From contig NC_071397.1 of assembly GCF_022682495.2 (NCBI RefSeq), forward strand, positions 5,113,082-5,177,081: a stretch of 64,000 nucleotides of DNA. Reading direction: 5' to 3'. A program made the translations under genes and the position numbers. Origin of the DNA: Desmodus rotundus (lineage: Eukaryota > Chordata > Mammalia > Chiroptera > Phyllostomidae). How positions within the stretch are numbered: the stretch's first letter is position 1; each line of letters opens with the position of its first letter. Positions 43,401-56,355 of the stretch are shown here, piece by piece. A model generated the notes under the pieces. The model was not told the DNA's origin. It did no database searches and saw nothing but the letters and a program-made list of their open reading frames with translations.

Positions 43401-44084
43401 TATTTTCTGGCCAGTTATCTCGCTGTTGGAGCCTGTTGTTCCTGTGTGTGAATAATGACCCCGACTCAGTGTTTGGGGAAAGGATGTCTTCAGATCCCTG
43501 TTCTCCTCTTGATAGAGTCATTGAATGATGGAGCTGCAGGAGACCTCAGATACCATCTCCCTGGCCTCCTGACTGAGGCCAGCAGAGGAAAAGTGTAGTA
43601 AATTCGTCTGAACAGTCGGCAGGCTGTTGAGCAGTTCCTTAGTGCAGATCTCAGCCTAACACCCTGCACAGAAGAAACTTACTGAAGGACGTTGTCCAGC
43701 AACTGTCAATCAGCAACATTTATTGTCGGAACACTCTTCACAGTATTGGTTCCAATCCCAGAAAAGCCAGACCTCCCAATTATCACAGGCACAGGCCCAG
43801 GGGAGGCGAGAAGAGGAGGAAAAACACTGTGTGCTTTTAGAAGTGGCTCCTTTTGCGTTCGTTTGGCACCATGGAAAAGCCACAGAGACTGGGCGAGCTT
43901 CACGTCGGTGCCTCGACTTTCTCCCTTATTTCCCCGCGAAATAGTGGGCAAGCTGTCATCCTTCTCCCCCAAGAGCCTCAGGTTTTCCAAACCAGACCTG
44001 TCTCCTGGTTCTCATAACGGGACCAATACTTGAAATGGGACTGGAACGAGAGCCCAAGTGGGTTACGTGAAAGGGAGGCTTTTG

Positions 44085-44240
44085 GAACGAAACTGACCTG
44101 AATTCCAATCCCAGCTCAGGCACTTAGCAGCTGTAGTTTGGTGTGAAGGTACTTAAGTTAGCTGAGCCTAGGTTTCCATATCTGTAGAAGAAGCTGGTGG
44201 TGCCAGGCTTGTAGGGCCACTGTGAGAATTACTAGGTGGT
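44085..44240 (+). mobile_element. MIR SINE, + strand
   Basis: ACCTGAATTCCAATCCCAGC, TTTCCATATCTGTAGAAG and GCCACTGTGAGAATTACTAG in MIR order. Confidence 0.75.
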
Positions 44241-44879
44241 CCGTGCTGTGGCTTGTTAGCGACCAGGAGAGGCTCAGCAGGATGGATGTGCCCGCTGCCA
44301 GTTTTTCATTATCGGGTTTCACTTAGCAACTGTTGCCATTTGTATTTTGATTATTGTTTTGATATTGGTTTCTATCAGCTTTGACACAATTGTAAAGCTT
44401 CTGTTGTTAGGAGTTAGGAGTTAGTACCTGGGTCGTTTCCTGCTATCGAGGGTGAGTAGTTCACTGCAAAAGGCAGCCCCCAAATACATGAGTGTCTCTC
44501 CCTAGAGAGCAGATGCCATCTCCACCTTTACTTGTCCTCCCTGCTGAGACCATCAATCACGGGTTTCATGTGTCCAGACGTTATGGACAGGTTGACCCCT
44601 GTGGTGTTGGAGAAGCTTCAAGAGCCCCAGGTAACCTGCCGAGGTCCTTCATCCCCCTGGTACATCCAAAGACCAGCTTTGATCTTCCGTAGGTCTGTTT
44701 GCTGATCCTGCTGCAGCTTGGCCTGGCTTTGTGCTGGAAATTCTGCCCACATGCAGACGGACTACTGTGGACCAGCTATCTGTCTGTCTGTCCTTGTTCT
44801 TTAGTGAGCTGTGGTTCTGAACTTTCCATTCGGGAGTTTTAGAGCGAAGTGTTGAAGGCAAATAGAGCATACGTTGGCA

Positions 44880-45060
44880 GACTGCAGAGCTGGGTTTATT
44901 CCTGGGTAGGCCAGGTTCTCACTGTGTGTGAGGTCCTTGACCTTGGGCAGGTCAAGCCCCCTTTTTGGCTCTTCATTTCCTTGTCTGTGAAATGGGCACA
45001 GCGGGGAGGTTGAGACACCTTAGACACCCTTGGAGGCTGTTGTTAATGATCTTGTTATTT
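44880..45060 (+). mobile_element. MIR SINE, + strand
   Basis: CTTGACCTTGGGCAGGTCAA, TTCCTTGTCTGTGAAATGGG and GGCTGTTGTTAATGATC in MIR order. Confidence 0.7.
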
Positions 45061-46799
45061 GTAAAGAGGTCAGACATGGGCACTTTTGTTGGCTATAAGG
45101 TAGACACACAAAATAAGAACCAATCGTTACCTTCAACGTACTTAGAGAGACAGACTGACAACCTGAGACAGTAAATGCCAGGCATCATATAAATAAATAC
45201 CAGCTGTCTGGTACTTACTGTTGAGAACCAGGAGCTCAGAAGAAAAGAAAATGCTGTGGGTGTGGTCAAGGCTGTGGGTCCTGGAGAATAATGGAACCTG
45301 GATTAGGTAAAGATGGGGAAGAGAGTGCCCCAGGGGGGAACCCAAGGGGCTTCCCGTGCTTTGAGGGGCTCCCTTTTCAACAAAAGCACTGTACAGGCTA
45401 GACACGGCCCTGCCTCTGTCCTGAAGACTCTTGGGTCAATTCTGCTACCCCTTGTCCCATCCTGGGCTTGACCGACCTGTGGGGCCAGGCCCGGACCCCC
45501 ATCGCTGCCCCAGGGGCACTTTCTCAGAGCAAGAGTGGGGAAGAGTGGAATCATTCACTGTCAGAAACGTTTGGGGCAGGAGATGAAGAATTCCGTAGGT
45601 GGTTAAAACTGTAGCGGAGGCTGATTTATGTTTGAATGTTGTTCCAGGGCAGCAGATTGCAGTCCAGGCTCTGAGGCAAAGGCAGCATCTTTACGGCCTG
45701 CGTGGATCGGTTTACGTCTCGGTGATTTTTATGCTTCAGCTTAGCCAGGATGCTCAAACTTTTTGTCCCACCCTCCACTGGGGAACTTCTGTACCCGTCC
45801 TTGCACGCAGCCTCATTTTACCATTAAAAGAAAAGGAAGAGGACAAGATGAAAGGGATGGTTTTGTCTGATATTTAATTGGCATCCAGTTTTTAGCTAAA
45901 TTAAATAAAATCCTAAATAGAGGATGAATTCACAGGAGATCCTGAAGTACATGTCGGATGACATTTTAAACACAAAAGGACAGGAATCTAAATATTGTTG
46001 AATAAGCCTATTCATAACATCTTGATATACATAGTATCTCCTTGATGAGAAGACACTGTTATTAAGCGTCAGTGCCAAGGCAAGCTATGCGGTCTTGCAA
46101 AGCCTGCTGATACGCTTCTACCTTATGGCTTTGCTGCCTTTTGTACCTGATGACGCCTCCCACTTTTTTGTTCGTGAGGAAGTTCCCATCTGAACTTGTT
46201 CGGGAATTTTGGGTGTAGGCTTCCCTGTGCTAGCATTTTCCCTGGCTTCATTTAATTTTTCCACTTCTGTTCTCCCTTTGCTCTATCACTTTATTTTTAT
46301 CTCAGTGTGCTGTGTGCATTTTGGTGAGCTACCTTTTCTGGGACACGCAGGAGCATAATACATCAGCAAGTACATCCCATGTTTGTAAATATGGCACTTC
46401 GTTCCTTCTAGAGCAACTTTCGCATCTGTTAGCTTGTGGGTCCTCATGCGGTTCTGTAGGGAAAGTCAGGCAGGCTCTGTTCCTCCCCATTTTGCAGACA
46501 AGGAAGCTGAGGTACATGGAAGAATAACGTGGCTTGCAGAAGAGGACCGGCCCACCCCTCCATCCACAGAGAGAACCACCTGAACCCCTCTGGAGACGAA
46601 AATGAGAAACTAACAGCTCACTAGGTGACTTTTTTGTTAGTATGTATGGGCTGACCAGGAGGAAACCAAGGTTGGGGTCACCAGTTAGAGAGGACACAAA
46701 TTGGGGGTGACCACCGGCTTCAGAGCGTCCCCCAGAATCCACATCTGTGCTGCCATCTCGGCCCCCATCCCTCTGTTCTGACAACCGCTCTCATTGTTC

Positions 46800-47220
46800 G
46801 TTCACATGGGCAGGTGACATGGGACCCAAGCAGGACAGCCAACCACAGAACCACACTCTTCTTGGTTCAGAGGCCAGGACACATGGCTTGAGCTCGGCCG
46901 ATGGGAGTTCACCGAGATTTTAACTTTCTTGCTGGGAATGAAATCCCACCTCAGCTCTGGTTGCAGAGCTGTTGGGATGCCGTCCTGGAGCAGCAGGAAG
47001 CGGTGCTCCCTCGCATGAGAAGCCCCCGCGGGATGTGAGAGAAGGCGGGCAGCACTCACAGGCGGCGGCTCTGAGTGCTGGTGAGAGAGAATGCCCTGCG
47101 GGTGTTGGCAGCTCAGCTGGCAGGTGCCTGACATTTGCCCTTCCCAGGATGAAGGCCAATAAATCCTTCTTTTTTTGAGTAAAGTAGTTTGAGCTGGGTT
47201 TTCTTTTTCGCTGATAGCCC
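46800..47220 (+). mobile_element. Old interspersed repeat with internal poly(A) module
   Basis: The 3' part GAAGGCCAATAAATCCTTCT then AGTAGTTTGAGCTGGGTTTT ends like several ancient mammalian repeats that carry AATAAA and finish in ...GGGTTTTCTGTTACTTGCA. Related text recurs at 52590-53030. Family not named. Confidence 0.4.
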
Positions 47221-47449
47221 AAAGATTTCTTAATTCATGTAATTTTTAGACTGATTTTTTTCCTTGAAGGAATAAACCCCCAAATTCTGCTTCTCTGGAA
47301 TCTATTCGGGTCTCATAGGTCCCATGGGTCTGGAACCTTAATGTTTAGCTTATCCAAGGGGGCCCGTGTGCTGGGAAGCCACAACAGTACCTACCGCCTC
47401 ACCGGCGTGCATCTTTTCCTAGCCGGGCCACAAACAAAGGCAGCAGGGC

Positions 47450-47640
47450 TTGTGGTTCAGAGTGCGGGCACCTGACTCTCTTGCCCATCAGCTGCGTGCC
47501 CTGAGGCAAGTACTTGACCTCTAAGCCTCAGTTTTTTTGTCATCTGTAAAATGGGGATAATAATGGTAGGTACCTCATGAAATTCTTGCGTGGATTATAC
47601 AAAGCAAAAATCGTAGTTCGCATACCATAAATGTAGTAGT
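47450..47640 (+). mobile_element. MIR SINE, + strand
   Basis: GTGCCCTGAGGCAAGTACTT, CTAAGCCTCAGTTTTTTTG, CATCTGTAAAATGGGGATAA, TACCTCATGAAATTC: a clear MIR core. Confidence 0.9.
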
Positions 47641-47679
47641 TCAATTCATTTAGCAGTCAATATCCCTCAAGCACCACTA

Positions 47680-48290
47680 TGAATGGGGCAGAACAAATAT
47701 GCTCATATTGTAACCGGGTGCAGACAAGAGGGGGGCCCCAAACAGGGATTTGTAATGGGGTCCAGAAGAGCTTGGAGATAATTGGCTCCACACCACAGGG
47801 CCACACCTGCCTGGAATGCTGGCAGCCGTGGCCAATTGTGGGAGGCGCCGGAAACGGGGCTGCAGAGGAAGATTGGCGCTGGGATTTAAGCCCAGGCACG
47901 GCAGCCATTTGGCGTCTCTTTTTGAGACCACATACCTTTGGGGGGGGCATGCAGCTTTGGGGTGCTGCCTTTTTGCCACATGGCTTAGGAAGCAGGAGAG
48001 ACTTTGCCTGGAAGAAAAGGGGTAAAAGGACTGTTGCTGGTGGGCCATGAGAAGGTGCTGGGGGCCTGAACCACAGGCTTCTACTTCTTTCCTGAGATAT
48101 GTACCCCAGACTGGGCAAAGGGGAGAAGGAAGGACTGTGTGCTTTTGTGGGTATTCTAAAGAACTTTAGTCTGTAGTATTTCAAGTAAATAATTCCTTTC
48201 CTTTTCACCAATCTCTGGCATTGAGAGACGTCTTTCCTCTGGTGGTGGGCAAAGCAAACCTAGTACGGGGGAGCAACCCCCAGAGAAAAA
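47680..48290 (+). mobile_element. Candidate solo LTR of endogenous retroviral origin, + strand
   Basis: It has LTR-like layout: a TATA-like GGGATTTAAGCCC (about 47880-47892), then further on GTAAATAATTCCTTTCC as poly(A) module, followed by TTTTCACCAATCTCTGGCAT (48202-48221). No coding part of a virus was seen. Borders are approximate. It shares its last block with the element at 56.36-56.94 kb. Confidence 0.45.
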
Positions 48291-48349
48291 GGGGGGTCTT
48301 TTCTATCATCCAGTCTTCTCCCCCGCCCCTGGTCTATTCTGTAACTATC

Positions 48350-48455
48350 TGTGTGGCCAATGAAGACTCTGATGTTCAGAGGGGTTCGGTGACCCACCCA
48401 GGTCACATAATATGTGAAAGAGTCTGGATTCTAGACACTGGATTCAAATCCTCTC
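48350..48455 (-). mobile_element. MIR SINE fragment, antisense
   Basis: GTTCAGAGGGGTTCGGTGAC, CCCACCCAGGTCACATAA then CACTGGATTCAAATCC. Confidence 0.65.
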
Positions 48456-48794
48456 CTTTGGACATGTTAACACAGAGCACCGTGCCGGCTATTTTCAGGA
48501 AGTCAACTTAACAGCTTATAAAGGTCATTATCTCTCTAGGGACAGAGTCCATTAGAGAAGCCAAATTCCATACGGAGGGCTGCTTGGTGAGGACAGAGGA
48601 TTGGCACTAGGAAGATGCCCACAGAAAAGCCTGCTTAAATTGGCTTCCTGGGGCACCAGAATCTGTCTTGTCTGCCCTTCTCTCCCTCCTCTTCCTCCTC
48701 TCCCTCACTGTCAGCTCCCAGCACCCACACAGCTCACATATAAGAATTCTCAAAGACAGACTCTCAGAATGTGATATAGAGATTGCTCTAGTCC

Positions 48795-48910
48795 ATTCAT
48801 TAATTCAACAAACATGTGTTAAACACCTAACATGCCAGGCGTAGTGGATGTAAAGGGGAACAAGACAAAGATCAATCTCTCATTTTCTGGTGGAGAAAAC
48901 TGACTCCCAG
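48795..48910 (-). mobile_element. L2 3' end, antisense
   Basis: CCATTCATTAATTCAACAAA, CACCTAACATGCCAGGCG and AACAAGACAAAGATC. Confidence 0.7.
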
Positions 48911-49574
48911 GAAGGAAGATGGCTTTGCTAAGGTCAACAGTGAATTAGTAATGTTAGATACCTTCTGGGGATACCTGCCTTGCTCACCACGGCCCCCCTT
49001 TTCCTGAGGTCTGTTTGATTGCACCTCCCTCATCACAGCTGATTGGAATGGAGGAAAACACCTGACTGAGGCTAAGCCAATCAGATTTCATCTTCTAAGA
49101 ATTTGACCCTGGAGTGAGATGCTGGCCTTAGAGAGAAAGGCACGGAATGAGCGCAAGGTCCTATCAAATTTTGAAGGTGGTTCAAATCTTGGTTCAATCC
49201 TTTGGTATCCCCGCAATACTGCCCATCCCCTATAGTGCAGCTTTTCTCTTCATTTGAGGAGTTTTGAAGTTATAAAAATTTTTTTTTCTCGCAACAAAAA
49301 TAACCTAAACTAAGACTGTGGCTGAGCTTGGATTAAAACCAAAGTCTCCTGGCTCCAGACCTGTTTTCTTTCAATTGCGCTGCTGGCAGCAGAGATGCCC
49401 TTCTCAAGGATCTCTCAGAACTCTGACCTTCGGATCTGACCTTGGATATACCAAACAAAACCATGACATCCAGAGGGGTTCTCAGCGCCTCAGGGAAGAA
49501 ATCTCTGGGAGGTGCCAAGCTCCTTGATCTCTAAAGTAATTGCTTTGAGGTGTGTGTGATGAATTTCACAATAG

Positions 49575-49800
49575 CAGCAGAGAATGGTGATTAAAAAGTT
49601 CAGGCCCTGAAGCCAGACAGACTGCCTGAGTTCAAACTAGTGCAGGTCCTCCACTCCCTGGCTGTGTCTCGTAGGCAAGCTGCTTTTCTCATTTTCCTCC
49701 TCTGATATCTACCCCCATAGGGTGGTTGGAAGGCTCTAAATATGTGTAAAGTGCTTAGAACGGTGTGCAACAAATGCTAGCTATTTGCTCTTGCCTGCTT
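49575..49800 (+). mobile_element. MIR SINE, + strand, nearly full length
   Basis: AATGGTGATTAAAAAGTTCA, GACTGCCTGAGTTCAAACTA, GGGTGGTTGGAAGGCTCTAA, AAAGTGCTTAGAACGGTGTG and CAACAAATGCTAGC in full MIR order. Confidence 0.85.
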
Positions 49801-50089
49801 TTCTTAGATTGCATTTGCCCACAAAACATCCCCCAGATCCTTAGGGGTTAGCTTTCATTCACTTCTCTAGCTCCTGCTAGTCTCCTGAGATCCACCTGGG
49901 TCTGATCTCCTTGTAGCATAAAAACAAGTACCATTCAAAGCCCAAGTCAGATGCCTGTGTGAGAAGCAATGAGTCTCTGAACTTTCATCCACCTTGGCAT
50001 ATGTGTATTATCCCTGTGATGAGTTAGTTGTCTCAGCTTCTACATTCCCCTACGGCAGGAGGTGACCAGTGTGATTAAGGTTTAAGGTT

Positions 50090-50170
50090 TCTCATCAAAC
50101 CTTTGTTCAACAATTATTTACTGAGTGCTGCTATGTGCTGAGCTCTATACTGGGGCTGGAGGACAGGGGC
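50090..50170 (-). mobile_element. L2 3' end fragment, antisense
   Basis: TTGTTCAACAATTATTTACT, GAGTGCTGCTATGTGCTGAG, CTGGGGCTGGAGGACAGGGG. Confidence 0.6.
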
Positions 50171-50334
50171 TTTCTGTTTGGTGATGGACTGAAATACAAA
50201 ACCAGGTTACCAGCACTGTAAGAGAGGCAAGCATAAGGAGCTCTGGGTGCATTGAAAATGTGGATCTAGTTCAGTCTGGGGAGTTAGGGAAGGAGGTTTA
50301 GAGAAAGGGAAAGATGCACAAGAGCTAGACAGGC

Positions 50335-50568
50335 AATGCAATTTCTCACCCATCAGATCAGCAGACATCTGACAAAACCAAGTGTTGACAAGGATGTGCA
50401 ACCATGGAAACTGAGACACCGCTGGTGGAGTGTAGACTGGTACAAAACTTCGGAAAACAAATCAGCATTAACTGGAAAATGTGTAGATGCACTGATGCAC
50501 CAGTTGACATATTGCAAGCATGCACGTTGTTGCAATACCAAAGAATGGGAAACAACTTAAATGTTCAT
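50335..50568 (+). mobile_element. L1 3' ORF2 fragment, + strand
   Basis: AAGTGTTGACAAGGATGTGC, ACCGCTGGTGGAGTGTAGAC and AATGGGAAACAACTTAAATG match the L1 ORF2 3' region; frame is broken. Confidence 0.7.
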
Positions 50569-50920
50569 TGTATTAGTTAGCTACTACTATAATAATGCTG
50601 TGTAACAAATAATCCAAAAAAAAATCTCAGTGACATAAAACAACATTTCCTCCTTGCTCACAGGATTTTAGGTTATCTGGGGTGATTCCGCTTAGGTTCA
50701 CTCTGCTCCGTGTGTCTCTCATTTGGGGACTCAGGCCAGAGAGACAACAACTTGCTGGGCGCATGCTCTTCTCATGGCAAATGGCAGGACTGCAACAGGC
50801 CAAGCTAAACCATTCAAGTACATTTAAAAACTCTATTTGCATGCATCGCATTCTCTGGCATTCTGTTGGTTCAATTCGGTTAGGCCAAACCCAAAGTTAA
50901 TGGGGCAGGAATATGTTCTC
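50569..50920 (+). mobile_element. MLT1-type (ERVL-MaLR) LTR remnant, + strand
   Basis: TGTATTAGTTAGCTACTACT, ATGCTGTGTAACAAATAATC, AGTGACATAAAACAACA and TTGCTCACAGGATTTTAGG match the start of the MLT1 LTR group. Old and diverged, no coding part. Confidence 0.55.
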
Positions 50921-50939
50921 CAGCTTGCTGCCTGTTTCT

Positions 50940-51115
50940 GTAATTAGGATTGTATTGGAACACGGTCACGTGTGCTCATTTACATATTATCTATGGCTGC
51001 TTTCACACTGTAATGGCAGGGTTGAGTAGTTGCAACAGACTGTTGTGCCATAAAGTTTAAAATATTTATCATTTATCTATTCCAGAACAGTTTGCTGACC
51101 TGTGATCTAGAGCTA
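50940..51115 (+). mobile_element. hAT-type element fragment
   Basis: TGTATTGGAACACGGTCACG, CTATGGCTGCTTTCACACTG, GGGTTGAGTAGTTGCAACAG and AAAATATTTATCATTTATC. Same family as 39566/40346. Confidence 0.8.
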
Positions 51116-51211
51116 CATACATCAAATGAATAAATCTCACAAATATACTGTATGAAAAAACAAGTTGCGGAAGAATGTAACCCATGTGATATCATTTACC
51201 TACATTTTATT

Positions 51212-51425
51212 TAATTTTTAAAAATCTTTACTTACTGATTTTTGGAGAGAGAGGAAGGGGAGAGAGAGGGAGAAGAGAGGAGAAAGAGAGAGACATCAGT
51301 TTGTTGTTCCACTTACTTATGCATTCATTGGTTGCTAGTATGTGCCCTGACCAGAAGACATCAAGCTTGCAACTGTGGCCTATTGGGATGATACTCTCTA
51401 GCCAACTGTGCTACCCGGCAGGACT
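51212..51425 (-). mobile_element. VES-related bat SINE, - strand (copy 10), second type
   Basis: Reverse complement has the GTCCTGCCGGGTAGCACAGT head, ACCAATGAATGCATAAGTA body and CAACAAACTGATGTCTCTC tract. Confidence 0.8.
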
Positions 51426-52589
51426 CCTAAAGCTTAAAAACATTCCTAATATTCAGAACAATACAATACATTGTTTAACTCTGGAAAGCAGTGCTGTGTA
51501 AATCGTAAACATCATAAGAAGGATGGTGATCATCCCGGTAATTGGGGACATACATGTGAATGGGGACAGGTGCCAGGGACCTTCCACTCTTTGGTAATGT
51601 TTTATTTCTTCAGTTGAGTGATGGTGGCAGTACAAGGATATTAATTGCATTATTATTTATAGCTCTTATTAGGCCCTAAATATTTCATCATAGAAAAAAA
51701 GGAGTTAGGGCCATACAGGGGATGGGCGAAGAGTGTTCCAGGCCCAGGCCCCGGGATGCGAAGCTGACAGCAGAGGGAGACTAGAATGAATGAGGCGTGA
51801 AATGCATGGGGAAGGGGGAAGCGGGAGAAGAGGCTGGCAAGACAGATGGAGTCTCTAGATTATTCTAAAAAGCTTGATTTCTTACCAAGACCGAGAGGAG
51901 CTCTCGGGCAGTTCCGAGCTTGAATGGCATCGCGATCAGATTTGTGTTTCAGGAACATCAGCCTGGTTGCAGATGGTGAGGAGCAGAGCAGGAACAGGGC
52001 CCTGTGGCCGAACACCTCCTCCCACTCTGCCTACCAGGTGCCTCACTCACCTCACTCTACTCCCAGCCCTGGTCTGGAAGAGAGTGAAACTGGAGGCAGG
52101 AACCAGGGGGAGAGGCTGTGGCAGTGGTCCAGGGCTGAGCCAAAGCAGTCACAGTGAGGATGGAAAGCAGGTCACATTTGGAAGAGCTATGAAAAAGGTG
52201 ACTTATACAGGGATGTGGAGAGTAAGTGAGGGGGAGAGTCCCAGAAGCCACCCACCTTTCTGCCTTGGACCAATGGATGGTTTGCCATCTGCTGACACAG
52301 GAACGCCAGGCAGATTTGCTGACTTGGGAAGAACAATGGTGAATTCAGTGGAGCAGTAGCCCTGGAGGGGCTATAGATGAGGTGGGAGGGTAGGCAGCTG
52401 GTTGAGGGAGCCCGAAGGTCTTTGCTTTCTTTGTGCTACAAAAGGGGTGCAGTGGGGGTTGGGGTGGGCACAGCAGACACTGTCTATCACGTAGCCCACA
52501 GCACTTCTCTTCCCTTGCTTAGAGAGCCCCAGTTTCCTCCAGGAGTCAGTGTGCTCAGCCCCAAGACATCACAATCAGTACAAATCAGT

Positions 52590-53030
52590 TATGACTATCT
52601 GTTCCCCTCTGCCACTGATTGGCATAGAAGCAGACATGTGACTCCAATGGCCAATGAGACATAGGGAGAGTCTGCTGGGTCTTCTGCAAAACCGTTTTCT
52701 TCACGATAAGAGACGTGTGAGGAGAAAGACTTCCTGTCCTCTCACTCTACACATGTATTTTTGTCTGCCTGACCCCTTTATTTCTACTTGGGAAGCTGTT
52801 GGGGAGGGAGTGTGAGGCTTGGAGCTCCAGAAGCAATCTTGTCGCCATGAGGAGACACTGAGGATGGAGAATGAAAGAACAGGAAGCACCTTGGTCCTTC
52901 ATGACATCTGTGAACTGTTAAACTAGCTTTGGGATCCACTACCTTCAGACACTTGTCTGGAACAAATGTATGTACTTATGATTTGAGCCACTGCCATTTG
53001 GTTTTTCTGTTACTTGCATCCAAATGCACC
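52590..53030 (+). mobile_element. Old interspersed repeat, family not named
   Basis: CACTGATTGGCATAGAAGC, GGCCAATGAGACATAGGG, AATCTTGTCGCCATGAGG, GACACTGAGGATGGAG and TTTCTGTTACTTGCATCCAA match an ancient mammalian repeat I know by its text but not by a certain name. Confidence 0.45.
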
Positions 53031-53164
53031 CCACCGGGCACACAGGATTTGAAATTTTGAAATAATTGGTGTGTTTAGAAAGAGGGGAGCCAAGCACAGT
53101 GCGGAGGGCCCAGTTGAGGATGGAGATCTTATAATAGCCTAAAAGGCCCTCCACACTGGGTCCC

Positions 53165-53595
53165 CCACTCACTCTCTGCCATCACCTCTTTTTGCTCTGA
53201 CCTCCTCACCCTACCCCAGCTACACTGGCCTTTTGCTGTTGGTCAGACATGCCAGGCACATTCCCACCGCAGGGCCTTTGTGCCTGCTGTTGCCACAGCC
53301 TGGAATGCTCTCCCTCCAGGTGCCTAAATGGCTTCCTCACTCACCTCCTTCAGGTCTTTACTCAGAAATCGCCTTTTAAATGAAATCTTCTCCGGCAACT
53401 GTCTTCAGATTGAACCCCCTCCTAAGTTGTCCTTATTCTCCTTTTTCCTGCATAGCATTTACTATATTTTTTTTTAATTATTTTGTTTATGGTCTCTCTC
53501 ACCAGAATGTAGCTCCATTGTATTCACTGATGTATCCCTCAGGGCCTACAATAGTGAATATAGAGATTCAATAAATATTTGGTGAATGAATGAAT
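53165..53595 (+). mobile_element. L2 LINE 3' end, + strand, well preserved
   Basis: GCAGGGCCTTTGTGCCTGCT, GCCTGGAATGCTCTCCCTCC, TTCAGGTCTTTACTCAGAAA, AATAAATATTTGGTGAATGA and ATGAAT end are classical for L2 ORF2 end and 3' UTR. Confidence 0.9.
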
Positions 53596-53669
53596 TGATA
53601 GGGACTCCAGGACTGACAGGAAGGTGTCATTTTCTCTCGTTGACTCTGGCAGCCTAAAGAATAAAAGTA

Positions 53670-53865
53670 GCCCTGGCTGGTGTTGGCTGGAGCGTCATCC
53701 TGTACACCAGAAGTTCACAGGTTTGAGTCTCAGTCCGGGGCTCATGCCTAAGTTGCAGGTTCAGCTCCCGGTCTGGGTGTGTATGAGAGGCAACTGATTG
53801 ATATTTCTCTCTCACATGAGTATTTCTCTCCCTGCCCCTCCAAAACAATGAAAAAAAAAAATGGC
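53670..53865 (+). mobile_element. VES-type bat SINE, + strand (copy 11)
   Basis: GCCCTGGCTGGTGTTGGCTG head, CAGGTTTGAGTCTCAGTCC box-B region, GAGAGGCAACTGATTGATAT and poly-A tail. Confidence 0.88.
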
Positions 53866-55904
53866 CTTGGATGAGGATAAAATAAAAATTTTTTTAAAGA
53901 ATCAAAGCAAACTTCTGGACTGATTCAGGGGTGGGGCTTTGCTCAGAGCAGTTTTCCTAAAGACAGCAAGAGAGGCAGGGCTTGGAAGGGCTTCTCTGGG
54001 GTCGGGCCTCTGTGTCTGTGTTTGTCGAGACCCATGGTGTGGTGTTTGAGAGCGTGGACTCCAGGACCTGCGTCTGGCCCTTCCCGCCTGCTCGCCCAGC
54101 ACACAGCCATCTCCCTGCCCTGCCTCCCTCCTGGGTGATGCGCCTGTTCCAGGCTCTGCCTTCTGCCTCGGTGACTCATCTCCCCTGGAATTCCGATTCA
54201 ACTGCGCTGCTAAGCCGCACACCCTGTCTCCTCCAGCCCAATTTCCCCCTCCTGGGAATTCCTGTACACTGACAGTGTTTCCCTCCCAGAGTTCTCAGTT
54301 GTTCCCTGTGTGTTTGATCTCCATCCCGTCCCTGCTCCAGGGCCGTCCTCGAGGCTGGGCCCGAGGAGACACACTCAGTAAACCCTTAGGAGAAGGTCCT
54401 GTTTTTTCAAGGAGACACTTTTGGAGACAAGCAATCCTTTGGGGTATTCCATAAAATGGCACTTGCCCACCATCCTCCATTTCTTCTGGGGAGGGACACA
54501 CGCTGTCACAGGCTGTCGCTGTCACTCTGTCGCGAACCTCACTGCATGGGCGCTATTATTACCACTTTCCAGATGAGGACACTGCCGCCCAGAGAAATGT
54601 GGGAAGCTGCCTGGAGCTACACAGACAGATGCACAGACAGGCCTGGGGGCTTCTGAGCTTTCCCGGGGAGGAGAGAGAGAAATCTCCCTCCCCACTGCTC
54701 TGCCAGCTGGCTCCCCGTCTCCTCTCATTCAGAGCCATAGACGCCAGAACCCCCAGCTCTGGAGAGAAAGCCAGAGCCTGATCCGTGTACTTGGCAGTGA
54801 ACAAAGGCACCGGAGCTCTTCCTCACAGGCTTGCTGGAGGCACCAGCGTTTTCATCTATGGCCTCAGCCTCCCTCACGTCTCTTTGAGTTTGTGAGGGAT
54901 TAGAGAGCCAGCATGCCCCCTTCCCAACTCCTTCCTGGATTCCCCTCCGTGGCGGTGGCTCAGGCCTCCAGTTAGCTGGATCACTGCTTAGCTGCCTACC
55001 CGGGGCTGCCTGGGGGAAAGCTCAGACTTCTTCCTCTGACATTTCACGAGCCTGGAACCTCCCCTCTGCAGCTCCCTCCTCCAGCTCGCTAACTTCTCAC
55101 CACTCCCCTGGGGGTTTTGTGAAGCTGGGCTGAGGTTATCTCTGGGGGCCTGGGGGCAGTAAGGCCTTTCCAAACCAGCAGGTCAGGTCATTTCCGGTGC
55201 TGTGCCTTTGTCCAGATCCTTTGTCCCGCCTCTCAACATCCTGCTCCCTGGCCTGGACAGCTGCTATCTCTGAGGGCTCCAGTTTGCAGGGAAAGGAGGG
55301 GAGCGAGGACAGGGAATTTATTACCGTAGCTCCCTCCTTGCCAGGTCACCAGGGCTTGGCTGTTTCCTCTACCCACAGTTACCCTCGGGCAGGTGGCCCT
55401 GCTGCTCTCTCTGCAGGCTCCCTGCTGTTGCTAGCCCTGGATCCCTGCAACAGCCCTGTCAGCTGCCCTAACCCTGCCTCCACCTCTGTAAACAAACTAT
55501 TAAACTCTCCTTGCATTACCCAGGGTGAGGCTGTCATCTCATTGCTCCCAGGCCCCTGAACAAATGGAGGACTGGCCACTTGAGCAACAGCTGAATCGCC
55601 AACAGGAAATGGGGACAGAGGGGGCTGCCTTCGTGGTCCCTGGAATGGTGGGCCACAAACGGGGGTGGAGTCAACCTCATCCCCTCATAAAGCAGACATT
55701 CTAAATGCCTGCTGCTTCCAGGCTGGGAGGGGAGAGCCAACGCTGACAACTGATGCCTTCACTTCTCCCAGGAAGAGAAGGACCTCCCTGACGGGTCCGG
55801 GCTCTAGGGCACCAACCGAACCACAAATGGACAGCATACTCTGCGGTAAACTATGATCTCCAAATATTTTGATCACACACCCCTGCGAATAAAACATTTT
55901 TGAG

Positions 55905-56300
55905 GATGCACCTGTGTATCCAGTCAGGGTCCCAGCAGCAAACAGATGTCACGTTTAAAATAATCCAAGGAGGCTTATTTACAAAGGTCTCTTTAGAAAG
56001 GGATGGGTACAGAGGAGCCACAGAGGACCGTGCAGCAAGCAGAGCTGTGAATAGCCTGCAGTCCACAGGGTGGGAGTGGAGTGGTTATCAAAATTTGGAG
56101 GGAGAGAGCAAATCTGTGGGGAGCTTCTCAGTAAGGGACCCAGCCACCAGAGGTGGCCCTGCAGGGAGGGAGCCATTGGAATAAATGCCCTGGTTGCACC
56201 TTCCCTCTTGCCGCCCTCCCATTAGCCTATTCCTACCTGAACCCATAGGCCAGGTGAGGGAGGGGACAAGGGAGCCCAGGGGACGAGCAGGAGATATTCA
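55905..56300 (-). mobile_element. Possible old LTR-like or unclassified repeat
   Basis: CAGTCAGGGTCCCAGCAGCA, AACAGATGTCACGTTTAAA and CTTATTTACAAAGGTCTC recall a repeated mammalian sequence; I cannot name it, and the borders are rough. Confidence 0.3.
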
Positions 56301-56355
56301 GCTCCTATCTCCAGCAAATGTGTGTTTACTTTTTAATAAACCCTAAACATGGTAC

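Noticed and set aside
47680..48290. Possible functional retroviral gene near the LTR candidate
   Set aside because: No gag, pol or env-like coding sequence lies beside either LTR candidate; they can only be solo remnants.
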